Source: CAZGSG01 sp964528095 (GTDB lineage Bacteria > Bacteroidota > Bacteroidia > Chitinophagales > Chitinophagaceae). From it: a DNA stretch of 24,846 nucleotides. A program made the position numbers and the translations under genes. Of the stretch, positions 15,654-23,095 are shown piece by piece; the stretch's first letter is position 1; every line of letters begins with the position of its first letter. The notes under the pieces were generated by a model that saw nothing but the letters and a program-made list of their open reading frames with translations, had not been told where the DNA came from and did no database searches. The stretch is from the NCBI GenBank assembly GCA_964528095.1, contig CAZGSG010000057.1:1-24846 (forward strand), read 5' to 3'.

Positions 15654-18077
15654 TCACTCAGGCCGCAAACCTTTTATAGGATTAGCAATAGCTGCTTTCA
15701 TTGCCTGAAAGCTTACAGTAAATAATGCGATTAGTATAGCAAACGAGCCCGCTAATGCGAACATCCACCAACTCAGATCAATTTTATTGTTAAATGCCTG
15801 TAACCATTTGTTCATGGTCCACCAGGCGATAGGCGTCGCGATAAGAAAAGCGATCATCACCAGTTTTAAAAATTCCTTCGTTAATAACCGCGCGATGCCC
15901 GGCGCGCTTGCGCCCAGTACTTTGCGCACACTGATCTCTTTACTTCTTTGCTCGGCATTAAAAGCCGCCAGACCAAATAACCCCAAACAGGAAATAAGGA
16001 TGGCCATCAACGTGAATGAATTGATGATGCGTGAAAGGGATATTTCACTTTCATATTGTTTTTGTACCGCCTCATCCAAAAATGTATACGAAAAAGGTAC
16101 ACCAGCAATATGTTTTTGCCAGACCGTTGCCATCTTTGACAGGAGATCTTTATAGTCATCCGTACCTGCACTTACTATCACAGTAGGCCAGCTATCCTTT
16201 GTGGAACCTTGTTTCCAGATCAAAAAACCGTCAATGTTTTTATGAAGCGTACTGTAATTAAAATCTTTTAGTACACCTACGACTTCCGCTTCCCGTGACT
16301 GGTTATCATGCAACACGGTACCAACTGCTTTTAAAGGCTCGAGGCCGAGTTGTTTTGCAAAGGTTTCATTGATCAGTACTTTGGATGAATCGCCTGGTCT
16401 GAAATCTCGTCCGGTTAATAAGGTGATGCCATTTGTTTTTATAAAATGCTCATCTGAAACAACAAAATTAGCCGTTTTTGAATCGGCATCTTTTTGCCCC
16501 TGGAGAAAAAATCCATTCGAAAAAAATGCGGGGCTGCTTAGATAAGTGCTGGCATTGGTGACTTCATTTACGCCGCTAAGCTGGCGAAGCCCATCTATAA
16601 AGGCCGGGATATGGTCGATAGATTCAGGCGTGTTAAAGGAGAAAATGAGCCGTTGTTCTTTTTTAAAACCGAGGTCCTTATTTTTTATATAATTCAGTTG
16701 ACTGTGAATAATAATAATACCGGTAATAAGCACAATCGATAATACAAACTGGAAAACTACCAGCGACCGCCTTAATCCTGCCGCGGAAATATGGCTGCTA
16801 TAATTGCCTTTGATAACTTTAATGGCTCTGAAGGCAGAAAGATAAAAAGCTGGATAACTACCTGCAAAAAAACCAGTAACGATTACAAGAGCGACCAGGA
16901 TCAACCAAACGCTGGTATCTTTCAGGAAGGAGGGCTGAATGTCTGCCTGCGTAATATTATTTAGATAAGGCAATGCAACCAGTAATAATGGCACTGCTAT
17001 AAATACGCCTATCAATGATAATAAAAAGGATTCTCCTAAGAATTGTTTTACCAGGTCTTTTCTACCGGCGCCTATTACCTTTCGCACACCCACTTCCTTT
17101 GCTCTTTTAGATGCCCGGGCGGTAGAAAGGTTCATAAAGTTGATACAGGCGATTACCTGGATAAGTATGGCGATCGATAATAAAATACTAAGAAAGGTAG
17201 GGCTCACCGGTTTGGTGAATTGATACCCTTCCAGGCCTGTTGTGGTATGGATGGAACTGATCGGGTGTAGGTATAATTGTTGTTCCAGTCCGGCTGTTTT
17301 TAATTGTTCGCCTGCATACCTGTTTGCAAAAGCCGGGAATTTTTTTTCAAGTAAAGCTATGTCGGCAGTAGGACGCAATTTTACATAAGAAGAAACATAG
17401 CCATTTCTTGTCCACGAATCCGTGTGTAACATATAGTCGCCTATGCCGCCGCTGTTCATGGTGATAAATAAATTAGCCTTGATATGCGATTTCCCCAGGC
17501 TTTCATCTACCACCGCCATTACTGTATAATCTTTTTTGCCATACACATTCTCTATGGTGATTGTTTTTCCAATAGGGTCTTCCTTTCCAAACAATTTATC
17601 GGCAACGGGCTCGAGGAGTACGATGGAGTAGGGGGCCGTCAACGCGTTTGCCGCATTGCCATTTACAAAATGATAATTAAATATGTCAAAAAAAGTAGAG
17701 TCCACATACGCGGCATCTTTTTCATAAAAGGTTTTATTGTTATAATGCAATACATGTTTATCTACTCCCAAAAAGGGAACTACCCGGGTGAATTGCTGTA
17801 CTTCGGCAAAATCTTTTTTCATAAGCGGAGCCACCGGCGCTACGGTAGTTGCAACAGCTGCTTCACGCTTCGCTGCGTTTGTTTTTGTAAGCCTTTCTAT
17901 ACGATAGATGCTTGCCGCATTGTCATGCTGTTTGTCATAGCTATATTGATCCTTTACATAAAGCACTATATACAGACAACTGATCGTTCCGAGTGTTAAA
18001 CCAAAAATATTGATGAAGCTGAAGGCTTTGTTTTTTGCTAAAAAGCGTAAGGCGGTTTTGAAATAGCTGTTAAACAT
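15654..18077 (-). CDS. MacB/FtsX-family ABC transporter permease
   Basis: 807 residues with the duplicated FtsX layout. TM1 is at about 19-41 (INIFGLTLGTISCLYIVLYV), followed by a large periplasmic MacB core domain (about 50-280). A first FtsX block starts near SILLSIAILIQVIACINFMN and contains STARASKRAKEVGVRKVIGA. TM5 follows at about 430 (RRSLVVFQFVLSIVLITG) with a second periplasmic domain, and the final FtsX block carries AAFNAEQRSKEISVRKVLGA and ends NPIKGLRPE. This type exports or mechanically transmits across the envelope and needs an ATPase partner, absent here. Bacteroidota carry many such orphan permeases. The gene has no same-strand neighbour close by; the upstream MFS gene ends 235 bp away. 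Confidence 0.92.
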   Translation of the reverse strand: MFNSYFKTALRFLAKNKAFSFINIFGLTLGTISCLYIVLYVKDQYSYDKQHDNAASIYRIERLTKTNAAKREAAVATTVAPVAPLMKKDFAEVQQFTRVVPFLGVDKHVLHYNNKTFYEKDAAYVDSTFFDIFNYHFVNGNAANALTAPYSIVLLEPVADKLFGKEDPIGKTITIENVYGKKDYTVMAVVDESLGKSHIKANLFITMNSGGIGDYMLHTDSWTRNGYVSSYVKLRPTADIALLEKKFPAFANRYAGEQLKTAGLEQQLYLHPISSIHTTTGLEGYQFTKPVSPTFLSILLSIAILIQVIACINFMNLSTARASKRAKEVGVRKVIGAGRKDLVKQFLGESFLLSLIGVFIAVPLLLVALPYLNNITQADIQPSFLKDTSVWLILVALVIVTGFFAGSYPAFYLSAFRAIKVIKGNYSSHISAAGLRRSLVVFQFVLSIVLITGIIIIHSQLNYIKNKDLGFKKEQRLIFSFNTPESIDHIPAFIDGLRQLSGVNEVTNASTYLSSPAFFSNGFFLQGQKDADSKTANFVVSDEHFIKTNGITLLTGRDFRPGDSSKVLINETFAKQLGLEPLKAVGTVLHDNQSREAEVVGVLKDFNYSTLHKNIDGFLIWKQGSTKDSWPTVIVSAGTDDYKDLLSKMATVWQKHIAGVPFSYTFLDEAVQKQYESEISLSRIINSFTLMAILISCLGLFGLAAFNAEQRSKEISVRKVLGASAPGIARLLTKEFLKLVMIAFLIATPIAWWTMNKWLQAFNNKIDLSWWMFALAGSFAILIALFTVSFQAMKAAIANPIKGLRPE

Positions 18078-18195
18078 GGTAGTGGTTGATTGTATATGCT
18101 CTTCGCCCAGACGGGTCTTATGATTTTAAACGACCAAGAAAATGCCAGACTGCTATTCCATTACCAATCAGTTTATTGTAATACCTGGACAGAGC

Positions 18196-18217
18196 TGTAT
18201 TGTCCGTTTTCAATACA
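18196..18217. promoter_or_regulatory. Inverted repeat upstream of the permease gene
   Basis: TGTATTG and CAATACA form a perfect 7-bp dyad separated by 8 bp, 119 bp before the permease ATG. The 22-bp size fits a dimeric repressor site, but a weak hairpin is equally possible. Confidence 0.3.
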
Positions 18218-18241
18218 ATTCCTTTTCGGTTTTGGAAATTC

Positions 18242-18272
18242 AAAATTAAAAATGGAAAATTCAGAAATAGCC
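18242..18272 (+). repeat. AT-rich dispersed intergenic repeat, copy 3
   Basis: AAAATTAAAAATGGAAAA and onwards to ATAGCC; it matches the copy at 22466-22496 at 29 of 31 positions. It lies between the MFS and permease genes. Confidence 0.6.
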
Positions 18273-18312
18273 TCAGCAATGCGTGGAGACCGGCGATGCT
18301 GAAATGGTACTT

Positions 18313-19536
18313 TTATTTCCTGAGCCGAATACTGAAAAGCGTTACCAAAACAGCAAATAATACAAACAGCGCACCCACCCTTGGCGTTGCGGCAAGGCCA
18401 AGCGGGGAAGCAACAATCAGCCCTCCGGTATAAGCACCTATGGCGATACCTACATTGAAGGCTGCGATATTGAATGCGGATGCCACATCCTCCGTTCCGG
18501 GCAGATGCTTTTCAGCTGTTTGCACAACGAACAATTGCAGCCCCGGTACACTGGCGAAAGAAAGCGCCCCTAAAAAGAAAAGGGTGATGATGGCAGCAAC
18601 AGGATGAGATGCTGTAAAACTAAAGATCAATAAAACGGCCGCCTGTAATACAAACATCCAAAGCAATGTTCTCAAAGGGTTATTGTTTGAAAATTTTCCA
18701 CCCAGCAGGTTACCAATGGCAATCGCCACACCGTACAACAACAGTACAATGCTTACAACAGATTCTGACAAACCGGTAATTTCCTGGAGTATCGGCGATA
18801 GATAAGTGAATGCCACAAAAGTACCACCATATCCTAAAGCAGTCATCAGGAATGCGAGTACCAGCCGTTTGTTGGTGATAACCTTCAACTGTGTTTTTAA
18901 GGAAGCTGATTTTTCTTTTTTAAGTTGGGCAGGTACAAGGATCATACTGGAGACAAGGCCAATGACACCCAGGATGGCAACACCAATAAATGTAGCTCTC
19001 CAGCCAAAATGCTGACCGATAAAAGTGCCCAGCGGCACACCAGTTACGATGGCCACTGTGAGCCCTGCAAACATAATGGAAATGGCGGAAGCTCTTTTTT
19101 CAGCAGGGACCAATGCCGCCGCGATGGTTGAACCAATTGAAAAAAATACACCGTGAGCAAAACCAGTAATGATCCTTGCGATAACCAATGTTGCAAACCC
19201 GGGAGCAACAGATGCAAGCCCGTTACCAATTATAAAAAGCACCATTAGTGAGAGCAACAGTTTTTTACGCGGAATACGGCTGGTAAGCGCAGTAAGAATT
19301 GGCGCGCCGATGGCCACACCCATTGCATACAAACTGACCAGTAATCCTGCCGATGGAATAGTAATGCTCAGGTCTTTGGCAACTGTAGGCAATAATCCAA
19401 CGATCACAAATTCCGTAGTGCCGATACCAAAAGCGCTGATCGTCAAAGCCCATAACGATGCTGGTAAGCCCCGCTTTTTTTGACCGTGAATCGCTTTGTT
19501 TTCTGCAAATAGTATGGCTTTATTGATGGTGTTCAT
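18313..19536 (-). CDS. MFS transporter, AraJ/DHA1-type exporter
   Basis: 407 residues with 12 predicted membrane helices. The start of TM1 has the TTEFVIVGLLP signature of AraJ/YdhP/NepI-like drug:H+ antiporters. The TM2-TM3 loop carries a motif-A variant (ALTSRIPRKKLLL), and TM4-TM5 shows the ITGFAHGVFFSIGSTIAA and GVPLGTFIGQHFGWRATF segments usual for proton-driven exporters. It is the last gene of an apparent minus-strand operon (OYE, DJ-1-like, MFS), 39 bp after the DJ-1-like stop. Export of a toxic small molecule or its product is the likely role, inferred from neighbours. A hairpin-forming dyad overlaps its start codon. Confidence 0.92.
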   Translation of the reverse strand: MNTINKAILFAENKAIHGQKKRGLPASLWALTISAFGIGTTEFVIVGLLPTVAKDLSITIPSAGLLVSLYAMGVAIGAPILTALTSRIPRKKLLLSLMVLFIIGNGLASVAPGFATLVIARIITGFAHGVFFSIGSTIAAALVPAEKRASAISIMFAGLTVAIVTGVPLGTFIGQHFGWRATFIGVAILGVIGLVSSMILVPAQLKKEKSASLKTQLKVITNKRLVLAFLMTALGYGGTFVAFTYLSPILQEITGLSESVVSIVLLLYGVAIAIGNLLGGKFSNNNPLRTLLWMFVLQAAVLLIFSFTASHPVAAIITLFFLGALSFASVPGLQLFVVQTAEKHLPGTEDVASAFNIAAFNVGIAIGAYTGGLIVASPLGLAATPRVGALFVLFAVLVTLFSIRLRK

Positions 19537-19569
19537 AACACTGATTGTATTTTGTTGATTGAGTGTTAT
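19535..19569. promoter_or_regulatory. Inverted repeat over the MFS start codon
   Basis: ATAACACT (19535-19542) and AGTGTTAT (19562-19569) are perfect 8-bp reverse complements 19 bp apart. On the mRNA one arm includes the AU of the MFS start codon, so a hairpin could limit its translation; it could also be a protein-binding site. Confidence 0.4.
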
Positions 19570-19575
19570 AGGAGA

Positions 19576-20355
19576 TCAACGTTTACTAAGCGTTGCTAAA
19601 ACAGCTGCTCCCACGGCTTTTGCTGATTGCGGATTTTGTCCCGTTACCAAACGATGATCGATTACTACATGCTCCTGCCACAAGCCCGATTTTTCATAAA
19701 TGCCACCGCGTTCCTTCAATTTATCTTCCAACAGGAAGGGAACTACCCCGGATAAGTTCACGGCTTCTTCTTCTTCATTGGTAAACCCATTTACTTTTTT
19801 CCCATCAATAAGATATTTGCCAGTACTCAACCTGATATTGACAAGACCGGCCGGGCCATGACATACGGCGCTCACCACCCCGTTGTTTTCATAAATTTTT
19901 GCTGCAATGCCAGCTATCTCTTTATTATCGGGCAGATCCCACATGGCGCCATGCCCGCCGGCATAATGAATGGCAACGTATGCTGTTGGATCTACGGCTG
20001 ATGGTTTGAGGCTATGGGTGATCTTATTATGATAGTATACATCTTCCCAGAATTCTTTATTCTCGGGATCATTCAGGTCCAAACCATCCACCGGAGGGTT
20101 GCCACCTTTAGGACTTACAAAATCAATTTCGTAAACCTCTTTTAATATTTTCCAGGGATGGCTTACTTCGCTGAGGTAATAACCGGTTGGTTCCCCCGAA
20201 CTTCCTTTTTTATCGTGGCTCGTAACTACAAATAAGATTTTCTTTTTCATGGTGAGTGCTTTTAAGGTTTGTGACTGAGCTTCCATAGCGGATACTAACA
20301 ACAACAGCAGCAGCATCAATAAATGTCCAGTCACTTTCGTTAAACTATTTTGCAT
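19576..20355 (-). CDS. DJ-1/PfpI-family protein, Hsp31/glyoxalase III-like, probably exported
   Basis: 259 residues from ATG 20355. Hsp31-like proteins convert methylglyoxal to lactate without cofactor or act as chaperones. The Glu-Cys-His set is visible: Glu63 in YLSEVSHPW, Cys165-His166 in AVCHGPAGL; also YAGGHGAMWDLPD (131-143), GFTNEEEEAV (190-199) and VTGQNPQSA. The first ~28 residues (hydrophobic run LLMLLLLLLVSAMEAQSQ) look like a signal peptide, unusual because relatives start at the internal MKKKILFVVTS (ATG 20250), which remains an alternative start. ATG 20355 overlaps the end of the OYE gene by 11 bp, suggesting coupled translation. Longer frames back to 20460 run through the OYE gene and are not credible. 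Confidence 0.88.
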   Translation of the reverse strand: MQNSLTKVTGHLLMLLLLLLVSAMEAQSQTLKALTMKKKILFVVTSHDKKGSSGEPTGYYLSEVSHPWKILKEVYEIDFVSPKGGNPPVDGLDLNDPENKEFWEDVYYHNKITHSLKPSAVDPTAYVAIHYAGGHGAMWDLPDNKEIAGIAAKIYENNGVVSAVCHGPAGLVNIRLSTGKYLIDGKKVNGFTNEEEEAVNLSGVVPFLLEDKLKERGGIYEKSGLWQEHVVIDHRLVTGQNPQSAKAVGAAVLATLSKR

Positions 20356-21460
20356 ATTCAAGATTGCTGATTTTTTCCTGGTATATTTTATAGTCTGTAT
20401 AACCATGTTCCGCGCCTCCGTAATGCAGCTTTCTGTCCGGTACAGTAAGCGGCCAGTCATTTTTTATCCGTTCCACCAGGTCAGGATTTGCAATAAATGA
20501 TTCTCCGAATGCTGCGAGGTTGATAATGCCTGCCTGTATCATTTCTTCAGACCTGGTCTTATCCATCCCACCGGCCAGTATGATTGTACCCTTATACCAA
20601 TTGCGGAATCTTTGTAAAAACCCTTCCGGTAATGCAGAACTTCCCCTTGATTGCTGATCCATTATATGGATATAAGAGATATGCCTGCTTACCAGTTCTT
20701 TTGCCAGGTATTCATATGTTGACTCAATCTCATCATAGTGAGGCATTTCGTGTAAGTCACCATAAGGCGATAAACGGATAGCAACCTTTTCTGCCCCGAT
20801 CTTTTTTATACAGGCATCAACAGCTTCAAGCAGTAAACGACTGCGGTTCCCGATCGTGCCACCATATTCATCCGAACGCGTATTGATAACCGGGTTCAGA
20901 AATTGTTCGATCAAATAGCCATTTGCTCCGTGCAACTCCACTCCATCAAAACCAGCTTTGACGGCATTGGCTGCCGCAGTTGCAAAATCATTCACGATAT
21001 CCTTTACTTCGGATGTATCAAGTGGTCGGGGTTTGGAGCAGGGGACAAAGTTTTCTTTGCCCTGGTCGTCATATCCCCAGGCAAACGAATTGACAGCCTG
21101 TATGGAAGAAGCGCCGACCGGCACATTATTCCCTGGCAGGATGCTGCTGTGAGAAACCCTGCCTACATGCCAGAGTTGTGCGACTATTACTGCTCCTTTA
21201 TCATGAACGGCATCTGTCACACGTTTCCACCCCTCCACCTGTTCGTTTGTATAAAGTCCCGGTACATGCAGCACGCCCTTTGCTGTGGGAGAAATAGTCA
21301 CTCCTTCTGTTACGATCAGTCCCGCGCCCGCTCTTTGTTGATAGTATTGGGCATTCATTTTATTGGGAATACCATCCGGGTTGCGGGCCCTTGTCATCGG
21401 CGCCATTACAATCCTGTTCTTTAAGTTGTTGCCCTGTAGTTGATAATCTGTAAAAAGCAT
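20345..21460 (-). CDS. Old yellow enzyme-family ene-reductase (NemA-like)
   Basis: FMN-dependent NAD(P)H reductase of activated alkenes, quinones or nitro compounds, 371 residues from ATG 21460 (MLFTDYQLQGNNLKNRIVMAP). The frame runs open to 21517, but those 19 extra residues lack similarity. Motifs: PMTR at 21-24 (classical Thr type), QLWHVGR at 95-101, HGANGYL at 177-183 with His177, Asn180 and the proton donor Tyr182, DEYGG at 197-201, RLSPYG at 229-234 and FIANPDLV at 322-329. Where most relatives have G-R/Q/K before that last motif this one has Glu320 (AFGESFIANPD), which is odd for an FMN-phosphate contact. First gene of the minus-strand cluster, facing the LysR gene across 99 bp. Confidence 0.93.
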   Translation of the reverse strand: MLFTDYQLQGNNLKNRIVMAPMTRARNPDGIPNKMNAQYYQQRAGAGLIVTEGVTISPTAKGVLHVPGLYTNEQVEGWKRVTDAVHDKGAVIVAQLWHVGRVSHSSILPGNNVPVGASSIQAVNSFAWGYDDQGKENFVPCSKPRPLDTSEVKDIVNDFATAAANAVKAGFDGVELHGANGYLIEQFLNPVINTRSDEYGGTIGNRSRLLLEAVDACIKKIGAEKVAIRLSPYGDLHEMPHYDEIESTYEYLAKELVSRHISYIHIMDQQSRGSSALPEGFLQRFRNWYKGTIILAGGMDKTRSEEMIQAGIINLAAFGESFIANPDLVERIKNDWPLTVPDRKLHYGGAEHGYTDYKIYQEKISNLEYAK

Positions 21461-21531
21461 ATTCAGTACGTTGTTTAGAATAAAGAACAAAATTCCCCCG
21501 GAAATATGTATTATCATAATAGTATAAGTTT

Positions 21532-21539
21532 TACATTTG
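21532..21539 (+). promoter_or_regulatory. -7 box of the LysR gene
   Basis: TACATTTG fits TAnnTTTG and directly precedes the palindrome at 21540. The transcript would start inside the palindrome, with a very short leader before ATG 21560. Confidence 0.5.
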
Positions 21540-21555
21540 TATCATAATTATGATA
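21540..21555. promoter_or_regulatory. Perfect 16-bp palindrome, likely LysR operator
   Basis: TATCATAATTATGATA is its own reverse complement and ends 4 bp before the LysR ATG. The half TATCATAAT recurs at 21512-21520, 28 bp away and nearer the divergent OYE gene. LysR-type regulators usually bind such a dyad plus a weaker second site in the divergent gap. Binding by this LysR is inference. Confidence 0.6.
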
Positions 21556-21559
21556 GTAC

Positions 21560-22459
21560 ATGGCAGTCAATCTTGAATGGTTACGAACGTTTAAAACAAT
21601 TTATGAGCAGGGAACCCTTACCGGCGCTTCACAGGCATTATATACCTCGCAACCAGGGGTAAGCCTGCATCTCAATTCACTGGAAACTTATACGGGGTAT
21701 AAATTATTTGACCGGTCGGCCAAAAGAATGGTACCTACCGAAAGAGGAAAAGTGTTGTACAATTTTATACTCGACTCGCTTACCCAGTTGGAAACAGCTG
21801 AAGAACTTTTTCACCGGAGTAATAATACCGACCGGGCTACTATTAGCATCGGTATGTGTTTTGAAACGTTCCAGTTTACCCTGGAAAAACATATACCCAG
21901 CCTGCCCTTCAATGTGATCATCAAGTTTGGGGAATACCGGCAGATGCAACATGATCTTGACAATGGCATATTAGACCTGATCATTGCACCGCATAAAGGC
22001 GATCAGAAAAACCTGGAATACCAACCCTTCTCCAAAGAAACGATCGTTTTAGTGAGCGGATCAAAACTTGATGCCAGGCCATTCTTTTCATTTATGAAAA
22101 AAAATAAAAAAGCAGAGGGGGAGAACTGGTTGAAACACCAGATCTGGTACAGTACCGCTGCCGATATGGAACACCTGAAACGGTTCTGGCAACTCAATTT
22201 TAATCACCACCTTGATTTTAAGCCCAATTACATTGTACCCAATATCAGTTCCATTGTTCGCTGTCTTAGTGAAGGCGAGGGCCTGACTGTAATACCGGAT
22301 TTTCTCTGTAAGGAGGAAATAAAATCCGGCCGTTTAAAACTGATTTGGCAGGGAGATCCTGTAATTGAAAATATCATGTATTTCGGTACGAGAAAAAAGA
22401 CCATGTATACCGGGGAGATTAATCGGATAAAGGAGATTTTTGAAAAACAACTGTTTTAG
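21560..22459 (+). CDS. LysR-family transcriptional regulator
   Basis: 299 residues. The N-terminal winged helix-turn-helix (about 1-65) reads LEWLRTFKTIYEQGTLTGAS, QALYTSQPGVSLHLNSLETY, then LFDRSAKRMVPTERG, as in the family. A periplasmic-binding-protein-like effector domain follows, from about residue 90 (RATISIGMCFETFQF) to the end, including GEGLTVIPDFLCKEEIKSGRL. It is transcribed away from the OYE/DJ-1/MFS cluster and very probably controls it and itself, through the palindrome that lies between the -7 box and its ATG. The inducer is unknown; an electrophile or quinone is the natural guess from the target genes. Confidence 0.94.
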   Translation: MAVNLEWLRTFKTIYEQGTLTGASQALYTSQPGVSLHLNSLETYTGYKLFDRSAKRMVPTERGKVLYNFILDSLTQLETAEELFHRSNNTDRATISIGMCFETFQFTLEKHIPSLPFNVIIKFGEYRQMQHDLDNGILDLIIAPHKGDQKNLEYQPFSKETIVLVSGSKLDARPFFSFMKKNKKAEGENWLKHQIWYSTAADMEHLKRFWQLNFNHHLDFKPNYIVPNISSIVRCLSEGEGLTVIPDFLCKEEIKSGRLKLIWQGDPVIENIMYFGTRKKTMYTGEINRIKEIFEKQLF

Positions 22460-22465
22460 GAGTTT

Positions 22466-22496
22466 AAAATTAAAAATGTAAAATTCAAAAATAGCC
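22466..22496 (+). repeat. AT-rich dispersed intergenic repeat, copy 4
   Basis: AAAATTAAAAATGTAAAA and onwards to ATAGCC; 29 of 31 positions agree with the copy at 18242-18272. It starts 7 bp after the LysR stop and marks the left side of the AT-rich patch. A 15-bp piece with the same end also occurs at 3947-3961. Confidence 0.6.
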
Positions 22497-22543
22497 ACTG
22501 TGATGAGGTGTCTCGTTTCGAATTTGTATTCAACCGTTGGTAA

Positions 22544-23086
22544 ATGAAACAAAAGAAAAATATTTTTGCAATTATTGGAAGTGCAAGCAGGAATTCTTCT
22601 AATCAGCTATTGGTTAAAAATTTTGCTAACCTGATAGCAGGTGATTTTGATGTGACAGTTTATGATGAGTTAAAATCTCTTCCGCATTTTGATCCGGATC
22701 TTTCAACAGGTAACCCACCAAAACTAATTGAGCAGTTAAGAAATGAAATCGAAAAGGCGGATGGAGTATTGATATGTACCCCTGAATATATTTTCAGCAT
22801 CCCAAGCGGATTAAAAAACCTGCTTGAATGGTGTGTGTCGACAACTGTATTTGCAGACAAACCAGTTGGACTAATCACGGCTTCCGCAAATGGGCAAAAA
22901 GGACATGAAGAGTTGCAACTGATCATGAAAACAGTAATGGCCAAATTTACCGACGAAACAACTTTATTGATACAGGGTGTAAAAGGGAAGGTTAGTGTAG
23001 AAGGTAAAATAACAGATACAAAAACAGTAACAGATTTTTTGAGATTTCTCGATGCATACAGGAGGTTAATAAATTCCAGCCACTGA
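22544..23086 (+). CDS. NADPH-dependent FMN reductase-family oxidoreductase
   Basis: 180-residue flavodoxin-like enzyme that reduces flavin or quinones with NAD(P)H in the cytoplasm. The phosphate loop GSASRNSSNQ lies at 12-21. The second family mark TPEYIFSIPSGLKNLLEW lies at about 79-96 and stacks on the isoalloxazine ring. SANGQKGHEELQ follows near 115. The length is normal. It lies 84 bp after the LysR gene on the same strand and could belong to the same redox response, supplying reduced flavin or reducing quinones. The gene is AT-rich (about 30-33% GC in two 60-base lines I counted), clearly lower than LysR, so it may have been acquired separately. Confidence 0.9.
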   Translation: MKQKKNIFAIIGSASRNSSNQLLVKNFANLIAGDFDVTVYDELKSLPHFDPDLSTGNPPKLIEQLRNEIEKADGVLICTPEYIFSIPSGLKNLLEWCVSTTVFADKPVGLITASANGQKGHEELQLIMKTVMAKFTDETTLLIQGVKGKVSVEGKITDTKTVTDFLRFLDAYRRLINSSH

Positions 23087-23095
23087 TAATGGTTT

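Noticed and set aside
17484..17999. Open frame of about 171 codons opposite the permease gene
   Set aside because: Antisense shadow of the FtsX permease; rich in Cys, Tyr and Ile runs typical of a wrong frame.
18090..18302. Small open frames between the permease and MFS genes
   Set aside because: They run through an AT-rich repeat and a dyad and encode no recognisable protein.
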